Below, in pieces: positions 12,216 through 24,225 of a stretch of 64,000 bases of DNA. The number at the start of each line of letters is the position of its first letter. Within the stretch, counting starts at the first letter, position 1. Origin of the DNA: Spirometra erinaceieuropaei (lineage: Eukaryota > Platyhelminthes > Cestoda > Diphyllobothriidea > Diphyllobothriidae); contig CACRXP010000066.1 in NCBI GenBank assembly GCA_902702965.1, forward strand, positions 731,180-795,179, given 5' to 3'. A program made the translations under genes and the position numbers. The notes under the pieces are model-generated. The model was not told the origin of the DNA and ran no database searches. It saw only the letters and a program-made list of their open reading frames with translations.

Positions 12216-13515
12216 TCCACTGGATAAGCTGGTCTCACTTCCGACAATTAGACGCAAGAAAGTGGGTATGCTGTTATGCCGCCTGCGGTAGTCTGCAGGG
12301 GAGAATCAGCACAACAGATGTCTTTGGTGTAAACCGCTTCCTCTTCTCAGTGTTTAGATCTGTAACCGCGCGAACAGTTGCTTCAGCCATGAATAATGCT
12401 ACCAGAAGGGATTGGAAGAGCTGACAAAGATAATGATGTCTTTTTTGTCCTGGGACTGGAGAAACCGCTTCCACGAATTTTAAAAGTCATCACATTAATG
12501 CTCCGGAAAATCAGACATGTGGGACTTGAGCCCAGTAAATCTACCTCAACACCGGAGCTTCACGGGAAAAGCCCCACTAGTCTTCTCAGAACGAACGTGT
12601 CTCAAGTCTATTCTCGGTTCACTGTCGGATTTGTTTCAACCAGTACAGCCGTAATGGCCAGAGAGATCTGATATACAAATCGGAAAGTCGAAAGTAACCT
12701 ACTGAATAGCCCCTGATTTAATTCTCGCGGAATCAAGTGGAGAACCGATCGCATCAAACAGAAGTGAATGAGCTCTCCAAATTGTCATGATAATACATTG
12801 TACGTTGTGTCTGGTAAAAGGTTAAACAAAAATTAAAACAACGGATGCCGCATTCCACTTAAAATCCTGGACGAAATGCGTCGTGTTAGCAAAATGTAAA
12901 CAGCTCTAAAAATAACAGGTTAGCTGGAAGTGGCCTGCGCGACGGAATAACTGTTTTGCACTCAGTTATCAAAAGGGTTGTGCACGGAATGCTGAAGGAT
13001 ATTCAAAGGAGAGAGGGGTGTCGGAAATTTTAGAATTGTATCGGAGATGACTGTGCCGGCGATTAGCTGCACGTTTTTAGCTTCAAGAAGTCGCTTGATA
13101 AGCGGTCCATATTTGGTAGGCTTATCACAGTTTTCGACCCTTTGAGTGCATTTGACGAAGTGGAAATAACGAAAGAATCCAGCATCTCCGTGGTGCATTT
13201 TTCATCCTCGTGTCCATTTTTTGCATGCATTGCTGAGGAACGGCGATTCGAACATGGCTGACCTTTTACGCACACAGCCAACATTGTTTGAACGTCCTCT
13301 GCTCCTCTAATTTATTTTGCTATGCAGAAAAATGCACCGTCCGTTGTTTAATCAGCATTCAGATGTCAGTGAATAAACTCCGTTAGCAAACGAGAACTCC
13401 CTAATTAGAAGATATAGGATAAAGTCAGAGGCTATGGTGTCCTAGGAAACATCTTATCAACACATTCAGAGGACACTTTCTTAAAAATACGCACATCTTC
13501 AATAAGTTACCATTA
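12216..13515. other. Spacer, no gene recognised
   Basis: Overlapping minus-strand frames at 12962-13284 contain scattered Cys and Lys residues but no domain I can name. Confidence 0.4.
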
Positions 13516-13800
13516 TTCCTCCGACTCAATTGCGGAAACTCGACTGCCTCGATGCTGTTCTAACCCACGACAGCCAGGGGGCAAGTCTTGAGTACGGCCA
13601 ACGCTCTAACCACCATGGGATACCAAGCCCCGACCGAGAGCAGGGAGTCTAATCACGTTCCGTGTTAGGTTGCCCGCAAAGTCTACTGAAACGTATGGAA
13701 TCCCCCAATTATGATGCTACATGTTTACCGCTCAAGCAGGATTTCCTGAGCAATCAATCCAGAATCTATCAGGTCCACTTGACTAACAGGTATTTGGGCA
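13516..13800 (-). repeat. SINE-A copy 5, diverged
   Basis: A degenerate tRNA-like head (about 13548-13626 on the minus strand) and the tail landmarks CAAGCAGGATTTCCTGAG and CCAGAATCTATCAG (plus-strand reading) identify it. It sits directly beside another copy in the same orientation. Confidence 0.65.
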
Positions 13801-13804
13801 GATC

Positions 13805-14095
13805 TGAATAATTCATTTGATTCAGTTGTAAAAACGCGGCACTCTCCGTGCAATTCGAACTTTCCGATGGCTAAAGCAAGGCTTAAGCGCAGCCAATGTT
13901 CTGACCACCCAAGATTCGGGGCCCCAATCGAGAGCCCTCAATTTAGTCACATCTCGGTTAAGTTACCCGCCCAGCCGAATGGAACGTGTTGATTCCAGTT
14001 AATCGGACACAGTAGGCTGACTGCTCACGCAGAATTTCCTGATCAATCAATTTGAAAACCATCAGATGAGTACCAGGCTCAGTACCTATCATTAA
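13805..14095 (-). repeat. SINE-A copy 6, diverged
   Basis: It follows copy 5 head to tail. Landmarks are CACGCAGAATTTCCTGATCA and ACCATCAGATGAGTACCAGG (plus-strand reading). Both polymerase III boxes are heavily mutated, so transcription is unlikely. Confidence 0.65.
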
Positions 14096-15425
14096 ACAAA
14101 CTTAATTAAAACAGACCCCTTTCCCGGGTCGATGGTCAAACTGCGCGCTGTCCGGTTGTTTGATTTGTCAAAGAGACCACACCGCAAGGGTTAGATATGC
14201 TCACGAGTTTACTGAGAACAACGGACACAAAAAGACTGGCGCAATAACCTTGTTGTTGCGACAGAAACTTTACAAACCGAATGTTCTCTGTTTATATTGG
14301 AACCTACTATCAGAAAGACGAAGGAGACGCAGACGCATTAAAAACCCCCGAATTCATACCGAGCTGTCACAATCGAAGCGATAATGGCCAGATGAACAGG
14401 TGGCGCCTTTAGACGCGACGCAGGGAGCCTGAAGACAAAACTGTCCGATAGCAATACCTTTGAGAGCTGGTCAGAAACGAATGGCTACCAGTGCAAGTTC
14501 ATCAAGTGACTTGTTTGAATATGAAAAAAGAGATCTAGCCGCACAACAACCAGATACCGTTAGCTGTCTTTCTACCGCACGGGGAGTGGGCGGAGTGCGC
14601 GGATTACTTCGAGCGCAGACGTTCAAACACACATAACTGGCTGGAAGCACTGACACAGATTATTCAGTCACGGCTGCCTCCACACAACCCGGCCAAACCT
14701 TCATGTTTGACTCACTCTTCGCAAGTTGAGGCAACAGCATGGGTCACATGCTACTTCCTTAACTAATATTCAGGCCCCAGTTAATCGAAAACGCGATCGA
14801 TTTCTCCCCCCCCCCCCCCCCCAAGGGGGTGAGCGCGCGGATGAACGCCGTTCGGGGCACCGGCTGAATCTGCCAAAGCTTCAGTACGCCAATTACCGAC
14901 ACCGGTGATCAGGCGACTGCAATTAACGGCTCGACCTTGGCTGACGATGTTATTATCGAGATAAACTGAGGAGCTGCTGATTGGAGCGAGTATGTGGTCT
15001 CAAACGCCGTGAACGAAGACGCACTCGGGTAAATAAGACTGACATTCCCATAAAAGCATAACGGTTCACGCTGATAGTCTTATGGGGGCTTAAGACAACG
15101 CGTGGTGGACAATGAGTTCGCATCGGCGAACTGAGTGAAGCAGGATAAGAAGTATGGAAGTCATATGTGTATTTTTCCCTGAACTATCTCCAACAAGGTG
15201 CTACTTTAATTGTATTAAAACAGGTATTACAAATCCGACGCGCTAAAGTCATGGTTTGGAAGGTTGAGGACTGAGGGGATGACTCGGTCCTCACAACCAG
15301 TACCGTGTGCATGTTGGGCTACCGGCTGGGTGATCAAGAGTCAGGCTCAATGTCTTCCCCCTAGCGTGGCCTTTATGGTATTCTCACGCACCTGAGAATC
15401 GAAATGCCCCTGTAAAATAATGACG
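14096..15425. other. Spacer with a 17-base C-run
   Basis: Uninterrupted C at 14806-14822 is a likely slippage or assembly-error site. No gene recognised. Confidence 0.5.
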
Positions 15426-15429
15426 CATC

Positions 15430-15640
15430 GTACGGGGACCAGGTCGTGTGTGGTACGCGTGGACAGTCCGCTTAGTTCTGTTAGACGGGCCTCATCATCA
15501 TACCTTGCCATACCACATTCCAAAGCCACATAGGAACTCCATCCGCACAACGTGCCACACCTCGCAACAACCGTGACTCTTTCCGTCGCCGTTATAGCCA
15601 GCACAACCTCACATGTAAGAACATGCACATATCATGTAAG
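15430..15640 (+). repeat. GC-rich repeat family D, partial copy
   Basis: Starts with the family landmark TCGTGTGTGGTACGCGTGGA followed by CCGCTTAGTTCTGT. The 3' half is poorly preserved. Confidence 0.45.
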
Positions 15641-16069
15641 TGGGAAACGTGTTCTTCAGCGTGTCTCTGTAAGTAGATTCATCAGATCATGTGTAGCACC
15701 CATTCACGATTCGCGTAGTTCTGTCAGCCACTGCGTACAAGTTGATCACCGGTGGGTTGATAGGCTCCAACTACACGAGAGATAGAGAATTCGGCATTAA
15801 GGAACCCATCCCTAGGACAAATCGGCGCATTCCTTACTACGCTAAATCTGGCACGCTCGAATCCATCCGTACGCGCTAAAAATCGTGCATAGGAAGGTCG
15901 CCAACTGTTGGTCTAACTTGGTCGTCAAGGTCAGTACGGTGTAATGTGTGAGATCACTAGATGAAGAACGGAGAACCAGTCCTACTGGTCCCTTCTCAAT
16001 GTGAACTCCACGGCACTCCCATTTAGGTTGGGTCCAATCTTTCCTCGCCTCTGCGAATACCTGCTACAT

Positions 16070-16330
16070 TGAACGAGGGCAAGGTCGTGTGCGGCGCGCA
16101 CAGACGGGCGGCTGAGTTGTGTCAGACACTACACCAGAGCTCGCCTCGGGCCGTCCTTACTATGCCTTGCCATCAGATCTGTGTGTGTGAAGGAGGGGAG
16201 AGTGCGGTGGATGCTTCGCAAGTCTACCTCACTGTAAAATAGTCTGCGGGCAAGACTTTGGCACTTCTCCCATTCCGTGGGAGGAAAGACGGAAGTCGTC
16301 ACTCACAACGATCGAACCGTCCAACCGGTC
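16070..16330 (+). repeat. GC-rich repeat family D, copy
   Basis: Landmarks in order: GTCGTGTGCGGCGCGCACAG, GCCTTGCCATCAG, GAGAGTGCGGTGGATGCTTC, GCAAGTCTACCTCACTGTAA and CGATCGAACCGTC. This is one of the clearer copies. Confidence 0.55.
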
Positions 16331-17460
16331 GTCAGTCAGAAATTTCCGAAAACTTGCGTGTGACCACCAAATGTTACTCTAAATGCAGATTTCCACTTTA
16401 CTTCCTCAGGTGTTCAGGCGTTGATGCTGATATACCTGTTCATCTCAAAAAAGACTCAATACACTCTTGCTAGTGAACATCTATTAGATTGTACCTAACT
16501 CCAAGATTTAGACCTTGTGTAATGATTTCTTTAAGTGCATGCCTAATGCTAGGAAGAGTATGGGAAGGAACGTATGATGAGCGTTCCTAGGTTGAAAATA
16601 TTTATTAAGATGACAGTTTTCATTTGCGAATTCGATTTGACACAGCATAGCAGGGTTTTTCGCGAGCGCATCTAGCACAGGAATAAACTTTTCCGTAGAC
16701 TGCTCGTTAGCAGGTATGAGCACTCAAATAACGATTCTGTGCGCATTGGCTCCATCTAGATATGATTACGCCAAACATAAAAGGTCGGGTCTCATTTAAT
16801 TAGCTCAAAAATTCTGCACACAAATAAATCGTACGAACTGTTGGCAGTTTGTGATCTTTCGCAGCCTTCAGAACCACTACAGGTCAGTATCATGACCCAT
16901 CAAAGCAGCACCTGTGGACTTTATTTATTCTTCACTGACAGGCGCGAAGTGAAACACCGGCCTATTTGAACTTTAAACTATAATAAGCTGTCGTTAATTC
17001 GCACATCTTGTAGGCCTGGTGTTACAGTATGAATGACTGGTAACTGCAGATAAGCCAGAACTAGCCAGAACTGTGTTCACCTCTCGATCAGCCAGGATTG
17101 GAGGCACACAAGGGGGAGGGAGCGTGAATGCTGTTCACTGGCATGCCCTATTTAGCCGTTGCCGTTGTCTGCCTGGCTTAACATTGAAGCAAGTTCTACC
17201 GGCTTGCTTACGTGTATGACGATGTCAAGATAAACAGTTTGTTTTATCAGCCCATTCTTTCCTGGATGGAATGACAGTACCGTCAACAGTCTAACGCCCG
17301 CTCGCTCCAATAACTGCCAGGAACTTCGAGGAAATGATTCTGCGGGGACTTTCACGCGATCTCAGCCTCGCCCGCCAGTGCCATCTGAACGAGAGGCACA
17401 AAAGTCGTCCCATCCCTCACATTGCAGCACATGATCAGCCTTGTGACCTCAGGTCATTCC
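16331..17460. other. Spacer upstream of rhodanese gene 1
   Basis: No coding potential recognised. Confidence 0.45.
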
Positions 17461-17468
17461 TGGATGAA

Positions 17469-17475
17469 TATATAA
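17469..17475 (+). promoter_or_regulatory. Candidate TATA box of rhodanese gene 1
   Basis: TATATAA lies 51 bp upstream of the proposed ATG at 17526, which would allow a short 5' UTR. It is a position-based guess, with no other promoter element identified. Confidence 0.35.
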
Positions 17476-17525
17476 TCTGACGCGCACCAGAGCGTCCCCC
17501 ATCAAAGTACCACGTGAGAGTACGC

Positions 17526-18158
17526 ATGCTAGTTGTCTACCGGCGACTCACATCTCTACTAAGTCAGTTCCGTTTCCAGTCCCTACGTTGGCTCGCCTAC
17601 AACGCTGTCCAGAGGAGGAGGAGGGACCCCTGTGGTAGGTGCCTTTGCCGAGGTGGCTGACACCGATTTTGGTGGCCAGACAACTGGGGCTTTAAGCCCG
17701 GTATCAGTGGACCCGAGTTGACGTGGGCGAGGCTGAAAACGCTGCTGGATCGCAGTTCACCGTCAGAGGTGGTAGTAATTGACGTGCGAAGCGAGGAGGA
17801 AGTGCGTCAGAACGGACTCCTCCCGGGCGCGGTAAACATCCCGCGTAAGTGGCTCTTCTTCCCCCCTGTGGGTAAATCGTCCTCCTTCTTTTTTTCAGTG
17901 GATGATCTCTTTTATGCCTTTCTTCTGTCCGAGGAGAAATTTTGGAGAAACTATGGCTGCAGAAAGCCGAGAGAAGATACTCGAATTGTCTTCTACTGCA
18001 ATCACAACCGAAGGAGTCGACTTGCCCGACAGAAGCTGGATTATTTTGGATTTCCATGGTAAGCTGTGTGATTGCATGCATTATGCTCGAATGTTTTCAG
18101 TTGCGCTTCTGTGCACGGTGGAATATCTGCGTTACACACGGATGGAACAGACGGTTGA
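17526..18158 (+). CDS. TSTD1-like single-domain rhodanese (sulfurtransferase), four exons
   Basis: Proposed exons are 17526-17634, 17680-17844, 17899-18058 and 18101-18158, giving 163 residues. All introns (45, 54 and 42 nt) are GT-AG and keep frame. The last three exons match the paralogue at 31589-32009 in position and phase. The first exon is less certain: it was chosen because its GTAGGT donor and the only phase-compatible acceptor (GGTGGCCAG) join an ATG frame. It encodes an Arg-rich, acid-free start (MLVVYRRLTSLLSQFRFQSL), which suggests mitochondrial import. The rhodanese domain covers roughly residues 50-155: VVVIDVRSEEEV, LLPGAVNIP, active-site loop FYCNHNRRSR with the catalytic Cys, and terminal HGGIS. 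Rhodaneses of this family move sulfur from persulfide or thiosulfate donors to acceptors such as thiols. The loop lacks the usual Gly, so substrate use is unknown. Confidence 0.8.
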
Positions 18159-18785
18159 TCATACACTTCACATTGACTAACTGGACATCTCACAAAACGT
18201 ATTACACTAACGAGCTTTTAACGGTTTCGAGAGCATTACCATGTAAGGTCGAATGTGTATAATGAATACCATTTTCATCTTGTGCCGTGATGGAACTTCT
18301 GCAGGCCCTTTACACTTTAAGATATTTCCGTAAAAAAGCAAACTCCTCATTTTTCTTGTAAAAACGGACACGTTGTATACGCGTACGCAATTAACATACG
18401 CGTTATAATAGACTGTCAAAGGCTTAAATGTACGGTGTACATTGATGATTATGTGACTTTGGTCGAAATCTTTAATTACGCCTTCAGACCGAAAAATTTA
18501 TTTAATTGGGGAGTTATGGTGGCAGCAGTGCACACTTCGCATTACCTGTAATATTTGTCTAGATTTTTTTCATTCTTCTAGTAAAAGATTCATTTCCATG
18601 GTTCATTTTTATGGCCATTTCCTGGGACATCAGGTCTTCTTTAAGTATGTACTTAATGGGTAGATCGGTTTCACTTTTAGATAAATTTATTATTCACGAA
18701 ATGAGGTGGATGCTAGAGTTCCAGACGCATTTCTCATTCGTCTAGAGTTTTCAAACTCACGCAGGAGTCCATCGTCAAGGGACAA
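18159..18785. other. AT-rich spacer
   Basis: Downstream of rhodanese 1. No clear AATAAA signal close to the stop and no gene recognised. Confidence 0.45.
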
Positions 18786-18789
18786 AGCA

Positions 18790-19395
18790 GCAACGGATCA
18801 GACGACAGCTGTAGGAGGTGTCTGCCAAACAAAGGCCACTGACGTAGGTCTGAAGATGTCCGTGCGGCCGCTACATCGATTAGTTGAATTTTCATCAAGG
18901 GCCCAGGCTTCAATTAGCTCTAGGTTTGTCTTGTGTCCGGCATGAGTAATTCTATTGGCAGCTGTGAATTTGGGTGCGCGACCCCTTTCTAAGGTGTGAG
19001 CAGTCACCTGGGATAATGTGCCACCCCGTCGTATGGCCGGCATATGCTCGTGTGTGCACGAACCGTGTATGCGTCCAGTCTAACCTGTGTGATTGTAAGA
19101 ACAGTTTAGTCACGGGATACGATAAACTACACCAGACTGCTCCCTAGGGTTTGCTTGGCGCTCTATTTTCATGACCCTGTTGGACGTGATAACTTCGGAC
19201 CCTTCTGCAAGTCGAACACCGACTCCGGGAGCAATGTGTTCACTTGCATCTGAAACGTCCTTAACGTATGGCAGGACATGCCATCACCTCGGTGGTGTTT
19301 CTGTTTGGCTCCTCTGGGGAGCGGACAAATTGGCGTCGACTTATAACGCCTCCACGTGAAACGATCGCTGAGGAACCTGGTCTCACGCACTTTTC
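18790..19395 (-). pseudogene. Penelope-like element fragment, GIY-YIG endonuclease end
   Basis: The minus-strand frame ending near 18800 reads LSQVTAHTLERGRAPKF and THAGHKTNLELIEAWALDEN, clearly homologous to the better-kept PLE at 53542-54165 (LSQVAAHTFEMGHELNF, AHAGNKTGRELIEAWASDEN). Upstream, stop-interrupted frames show NHTG.TGRIHGS and HEH, the second half of the GIY-YIG core. Reverse transcriptase is absent. Frame changes and stops show it is dead. The minus-oriented PLE terminal repeat at 19597-19765 lies just upstream and may belong to it. Confidence 0.75.
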
Positions 19396-19624
19396 CTCTC
19401 GAAATGCTGAAGTTAGCCTAAACCCATTTGGAGAGTGTTCTCACACAGCATCTTTAATCTAATCCTAACCTTTACATCAACCCTAAATTTGGTTATGCTC
19501 TTAAACCTGGTCGGAAATGTAACCCTACTATGACATGCTTACCTAGGTCAGATAAGCAGGTATGCTATATCAATAAAACTAAAACTTGAAGAAGGAGACA
19601 CGATCGCTGGGACAAGAGCTTTAT

Positions 19625-19670
19625 TAGCCTGACGTTTCGGATTCCTGCTCGAACCCATCATCAGAGACTA
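19625..19670 (-). ncRNA. Hammerhead ribozyme-like motif in PLE terminal repeat
   Basis: Minus strand: stem I TAGTCT/AGGCTA (one G-U pair), core CTGATGA, stem II GGGTTC/GAATCC closed by loop GAGCAG, then GAAAC and cleavage triplet GTC. One unpaired base lies between CTGATGA and stem II, as in the other copies here. Helix III is minimal (ACGT), as in PLE hammerheads thought to act as dimers. Confidence 0.75.
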
Positions 19671-19708
19671 GGGCAGATACGGGTGGTTCAGGCACAAGGG
19701 ACTGCAGT

Positions 19709-19716
19709 ATTTATAG
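19709..19716 (-). promoter_or_regulatory. TATA-like box in pLTR type A
   Basis: CTATAAATA on the minus strand, about 39 nt before the hammerhead-like motif. The copy at 24088 has the same motif at the same spacing. Confidence 0.45.
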
Positions 19717-20059
19717 GATGCAGTCGCCATGCTACTGCATACCTATGAATGTTCACGGCTCCCCCCTTCATCAGGGATCGTTGCACGTGGTGTGATGACG
19801 GTTTGATGGCCGACATTTGCGTCGTTGATTCCTGAAATCTAATCACGTGCGTTGGATGTTGGTGTGATGATTGCTCGACCATCTGACGCACCGAACCTGG
19901 TGTTGGGAAAAGTCAACATAGTCGATCGTCCCGTTTGTAAAGCAAAAACACTTTCTCCCTACGATATAAAACTTTATAGGAGACGCAATTTCCTACCATA
20001 TGTTATCTCCTGCAATGCGTTTTCAGTTCGAAAAAAATTACTTAAGTAGGATTGTAACA

Positions 20060-20935
20060 TTCCCTATCGTGTCACAATACCGAGATATTCCAGTCACGCC
20101 AGGATGTTGACTATCGAATGAACTTCTTGTCGACTGCTTGTACAAAAATGCCTATTTAATAGCATGAATTATTCCCATTGATTTTTGATACCCTTATAAG
20201 TTCAAATACATTTTATACAAAGCATGTACAAAAATGTTCTTTATTCTGTTTATTTCGTTTAAAATTGCGTCTCCTTAAAGTTTTCTACCTGAAACAAGAG
20301 TGTCTTTTGGTTTTAAAAACTTTATCAGTTCCTGAATAATAGTGAACCTGACTTGCCCTTATCCTTACACTCAGGGTTTCCAAACGACAAGCTGTATACT
20401 TTCATGCAAGGAAGCTTATACATCTCAGATGGTATTACGAAGAGAACATATAGGACCCACAAAATTTTTTTGTGGGTATGGACCATGTTGTCCATTTTAT
20501 AAGCAGCATTAATAATGCGCCGATGCAATGCTGTACGATTGGACATTCCACAGTCTTGGTAAATCTCATAACGGGGGACGTTTTAAAAGCGAGAAAGGCT
20601 CTTAATTCAAGTACGAAATGCAAATAGGACGCAATTATCTACCAGAAGAGTAAAAGGAGGAACATTTTTTGTGCATATTTTCCAAAAAAATATGCTTGAA
20701 TTTATAAGGGTGCCAGAAATCAATCGGAAAAATTCATGCTCCTTAAGTAGTCACCTCTTACGGAATGTAGTTTTCACAGGCAGTCTATAAGGGACTCATC
20801 CAAAAGCTGGCATTCTAACCTGACCGGGATATTTTGGTATTGTGTGATAGGACGATCACTATTACAACCCCACCTAAATATTTTTTTGGAATTGAAAACG
20901 CATTTCAGAGTCTTGGTTATCATTCTATGAGATCG
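20060..20935 (+). repeat. AT-rich dispersed repeat R1, copy 2, with internal inversion
   Basis: Flanks match 10376-10560 and 10930-11190 directly, while 20300-20640 matches 10560-10870 as reverse complement. Divergence is substantial, roughly 30% by eye. No coding function recognised. Confidence 0.55.
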
Positions 20936-21119
20936 CACATCTACATTATGTAAAGGATATGGACATCCGATTCATTTTTGTAATGAAGGAATGCATGCGA
21001 GCATATAAAATCAATGAAGGCTTTCGCATTTATGCGATTTACGTAGGGATGCGCAGTCGGAAGTCTGCGGCCCACCCTGTACGAAGTAGTTTGTGACTAC
21101 ATTCGATGCCAACTGACAG

Positions 21120-21640
21120 TTCGACCGTCGTTACCGACGACGTCCATCGTGTGTTCCACAGTAAGGTGAGAGCAGTGGCGGTGACTTGCGCGTGATTAGT
21201 TTACAGTGGATGTAGACTTGTGTAGCATCTATCGCCCTTTCTCCTCCCCTCCTCCACCTGGACGCGGTGTCCAGACGGAGTCAAAAAGACCAGAGGCGGG
21301 GGCGGCGCAGGTGGATGACACGGTTGAGTCCACACCTTGGCGATCCACCTCACACCCCCTGGTCCACACAACAAAGGACCAGGCTTTTGACCAACAACAA
21401 AAATGGGGGAGGGGGTTGGCAGGATCCCAGTGTGCGCGACGTCTACCGGCAACCGGGTCTGCCACCGCACCCCGAAGTGTTGGCATGTGTTATGGTGCGC
21501 TGATCCAATAATGCCTGCCAGAGTCCGATATGGCCCCCATGTTGGTCCAGCGCATCTACCGCGTGGCCCGTTTGTGACCACCGATGTCAACCAGTACTGC
21601 AATCGCACCGCGTGATTAACTGATGCGCCCACTGACGACC
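21120..21640 (-). repeat. GC-rich repeat family D, long copy
   Basis: On the minus strand it carries CACGCGGTAGATGCGCTGGA, ATGCCAACACTTCGGGGTG, GGTCTTTTTGACTCCGTCTG and ACACAAGTCTACATCCACTG, collinear with 28660-29150. This shows that the full family unit is at least 480 bp. The 143-codon minus-strand frame here comes from GC-rich repeat sequence and looks non-coding. Confidence 0.55.
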
Positions 21641-24055
21641 TTGAGTACAGCCTAAATTATCGATCGTGACCTGGTGCACGTGATTCGAATGTGGTTGGCT
21701 GAAATGCTGCACGCATTGGATACGGAGAGGGGCTCAAGGGCTTCGAAACTGCCAGGCCGAGACAATACAAGCCCTAGCCTAAATGCAAGGCGGCGTACGA
21801 TGGACAGTTGACCGGCAGAATTCAGCCATCTGATGAAATATAACTTCAAAAACTAACTTTTGAGAGGATACGGCTTATGTATGTCTCAAAACTCCTAATG
21901 GTTTATCAGTCGCCTCCTTTAATGAATAAACATAACAGACGAAGTCTGGGGATAATGGAGAAAGGAACATAATATAAAAACATGCAATTTTTGAAAGTTT
22001 CACATAGTGCAACCGACAGGTACACCTTTGCTTTGATGGGCAACAGAATGTAAAAGCATCCCACTATACAGTCGGTAGACTCCGGATCGTGTCATACGCG
22101 ATTGGTGATAAGGGGAGTTTTACGGGCGGGGCAGCACACTAGACAGTAAGCTGACGAAATGCAGGAAACTGCAGAAATTGTTTGGATTTCTCCCGAAAGA
22201 CTCATCGTACGCTCTCGTACGACAACGGAACTGAGCGCGGTAAGTAAAAATAAACAAAAAGTAAATTTCAAAAAAATAAAGGAGTTTGAGTGGTGGTTTG
22301 AAGTCATGCTAACTGGTTGTTATTGGCAGTATAATGTCTGAAAGGGTCTGCGAATGAATTCCAAGATAAAAGCCCACGTAACATCATCCACAGTCTGCCG
22401 TCAGTCACGTGGGGCCCATCTCAATACCATTGGCGTTTTTATATGTTAACGGTGCCCTGGGTAAGATAGCATAAAATGCCTATTAAAAAAACTTTACACT
22501 ATAACCCTGCCCAAGAGGTGACAATGAGCTCTGTTCAGAAAAAAGTGGCCAGACGAGCAATAACACTCCGAAGTCAAATACCTTATGAGATTTTACGGCT
22601 GAATCTTTGTAAAAGTAAGATGCCATGACATTAGCAGCCACGAAAAGAGGTACGAAGATGGAGGTCTCGGGTTCATTAGCCGTTATCGGGCGGTGATGAT
22701 CCAGCAGAGGTGACGGTGCACTCGAGGTAGGAATCCGAGTCAGCTAGTCGTCGAACGCTTTAAGTCAAATATTCACACGGGCTTAGTTGGTTGCATCCAT
22801 CTACCTAGCCAAGCTCTTAAGCGTACGCGGCAACTACTGCAGCAGAATGACGAGTTAAGGACTTGATACACGCATCCGGATGATAGGCAGGTGAAAGTTT
22901 TAACTGACTGACGAGGACCGCCCGACGGATAGACCCGCTCATCGGCATCAGCATCTGAACCGTAGGAAGGGTGTTCACTGAGTAGACTATGGGATCCAAC
23001 CGTCCTGTTGTGCCTTGGGACTCAGTCCAAAGCCCTCGCAGGCAGTCACGTAACAGCGAGTTCAGATGATTCATATCGTTCAGTCATGCCAATATAACTT
23101 TACAGGACTGGGAAAGTCGAAGCTCACAAGTCAATCAGAAGTTAAATCGGAGACCTTCCTCCTCAAAACCTACCTCTAGGTGTCCTTATGAGACAATTAT
23201 CAGTTCGTAAGAAGTCATTAACACCAGTAATCCTTGCATCTAGTTCGATTAACGCCATATGTATGCATGTTAATTAAACAGGCGTGGGGGTGCGAGCCCA
23301 GTGTTTTTGTCGAAGACGACAGAAGAGGTCAGCTGCTGAAACCGCCATTATACTTGTCAGAGTCGCTCGAGAGCCCTTCGTCGGAAGCAGCCATGAAGCA
23401 CTAACCAATTGGTGGCAGGACATATATGCCTGCCGGAATACCAGATTGTGTCATCTGGCAGCAGCGATAGCACAATGCGCGAAAAGACAGGAAGCGAATT
23501 TAAATGGCGACCTACGGAATTACTACCAGACTCGTGACCTCGAGTAGCTGCTGACCTGTTTTGTCAACCGCAACTTTCTCTGTCCGTGAAATTGTATTTG
23601 TAGCCTGCCTCATGCATGAAGGTAATAATTTTAGGCAATAAGCTATATATTCGCGTGGGTCTTCTCACAGTCTAACCAGTCTAGGCGCAGAGACCATTGT
23701 AGGATGCAGCCTTATACCCTACACTAAATTGCTCATTTGAGTATGATTGTTTATTGATCCACAGACGGTTATGCACTTGGTGACCTATAGTCGGTGGGTT
23801 AGGGGAACGCCAAACCTTGTACGAATGCCTTCTGACTCGGCGGCAAACATGGATGCTTTGGAAATATAAAGGTTCAAGTGTGGCCACTTCTTGCCAATTG
23901 GTTACATTGGTAGGAAATTTGTGGCGGATTGCTTATGTGAATGTCGATTTGTTTTTGTAATAGCTCTAGATGTGGACTCTATTAGCGCACTTTCAAGTGA
24001 CCTAGATGCTGAATTCTCCATGCTGTCTTCGTGTTACGGGATGGGCGGCCCAATT
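21641..24055. other. Spacer, no gene recognised
   Basis: Frames at 22817-23074 (-), 23284-23547 (+) and 23891-24142 (+) have no recognisable domain. Confidence 0.4.
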
Positions 24056-24059
24056 TTGC

Positions 24060-24225
24060 TCTTTCTGTCCCGTGTGCTAAATTCTCCTATAAATACTGCG
24101 TCCCCCTGTGCGTCCATTAATCTTATTTATCGTAGTCTCTGAGGATGGCTTCGTCTGAGTATCCGAAACGTCAGACGGCTGAGCGTATTGTCCCAGGAAT
24201 CGCGCCTCCTCCCCTTCCACTGCTT
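24060..24225 (+). repeat. PLE terminal repeat (pLTR type A), copy 2
   Basis: It contains TCCTATAAATACTGCGTCCC, the hammerhead-like motif at 24133-24180, and TATTGTCCCAGGAATCGCG, in the same order as the copy at 19597-19765 but on the opposite strand. No PLE coding sequence is recognisable beside it, so it is probably a solo or heavily truncated copy. Confidence 0.65.
24133..24180 (+). ncRNA. Hammerhead ribozyme-like motif, partly decayed
   Basis: Stem I GTCT/AGAC, core CTGAGGA (position 7 of the core is free, so this fits), then GAAAC and GTC. Stem II (GGCTTC/GTATCC) has two mismatches, so activity is doubtful. Confidence 0.6.

Larger units (their letters stand above)
19597..19765 (-). repeat. 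PLE terminal repeat (pLTR type A), copy 1
   Basis: Read on the minus strand it contains CCTATAAATACTGCAGTCCC, then the hammerhead-like motif at 19625-19670, then AATAAAGCTCTTGTCCCAGC. Copies at 24060 (+), 37560 (+, decayed) and 63846 (-, truncated) share this order. PLE terminal repeats with hammerhead ribozymes are established for the group. Confidence 0.7.

Noticed and set aside
21201..21632. A 143-codon minus-strand frame
   Set aside because: Lies wholly in repeat family D; the collinear copy at 28660-29150 does not keep it open.
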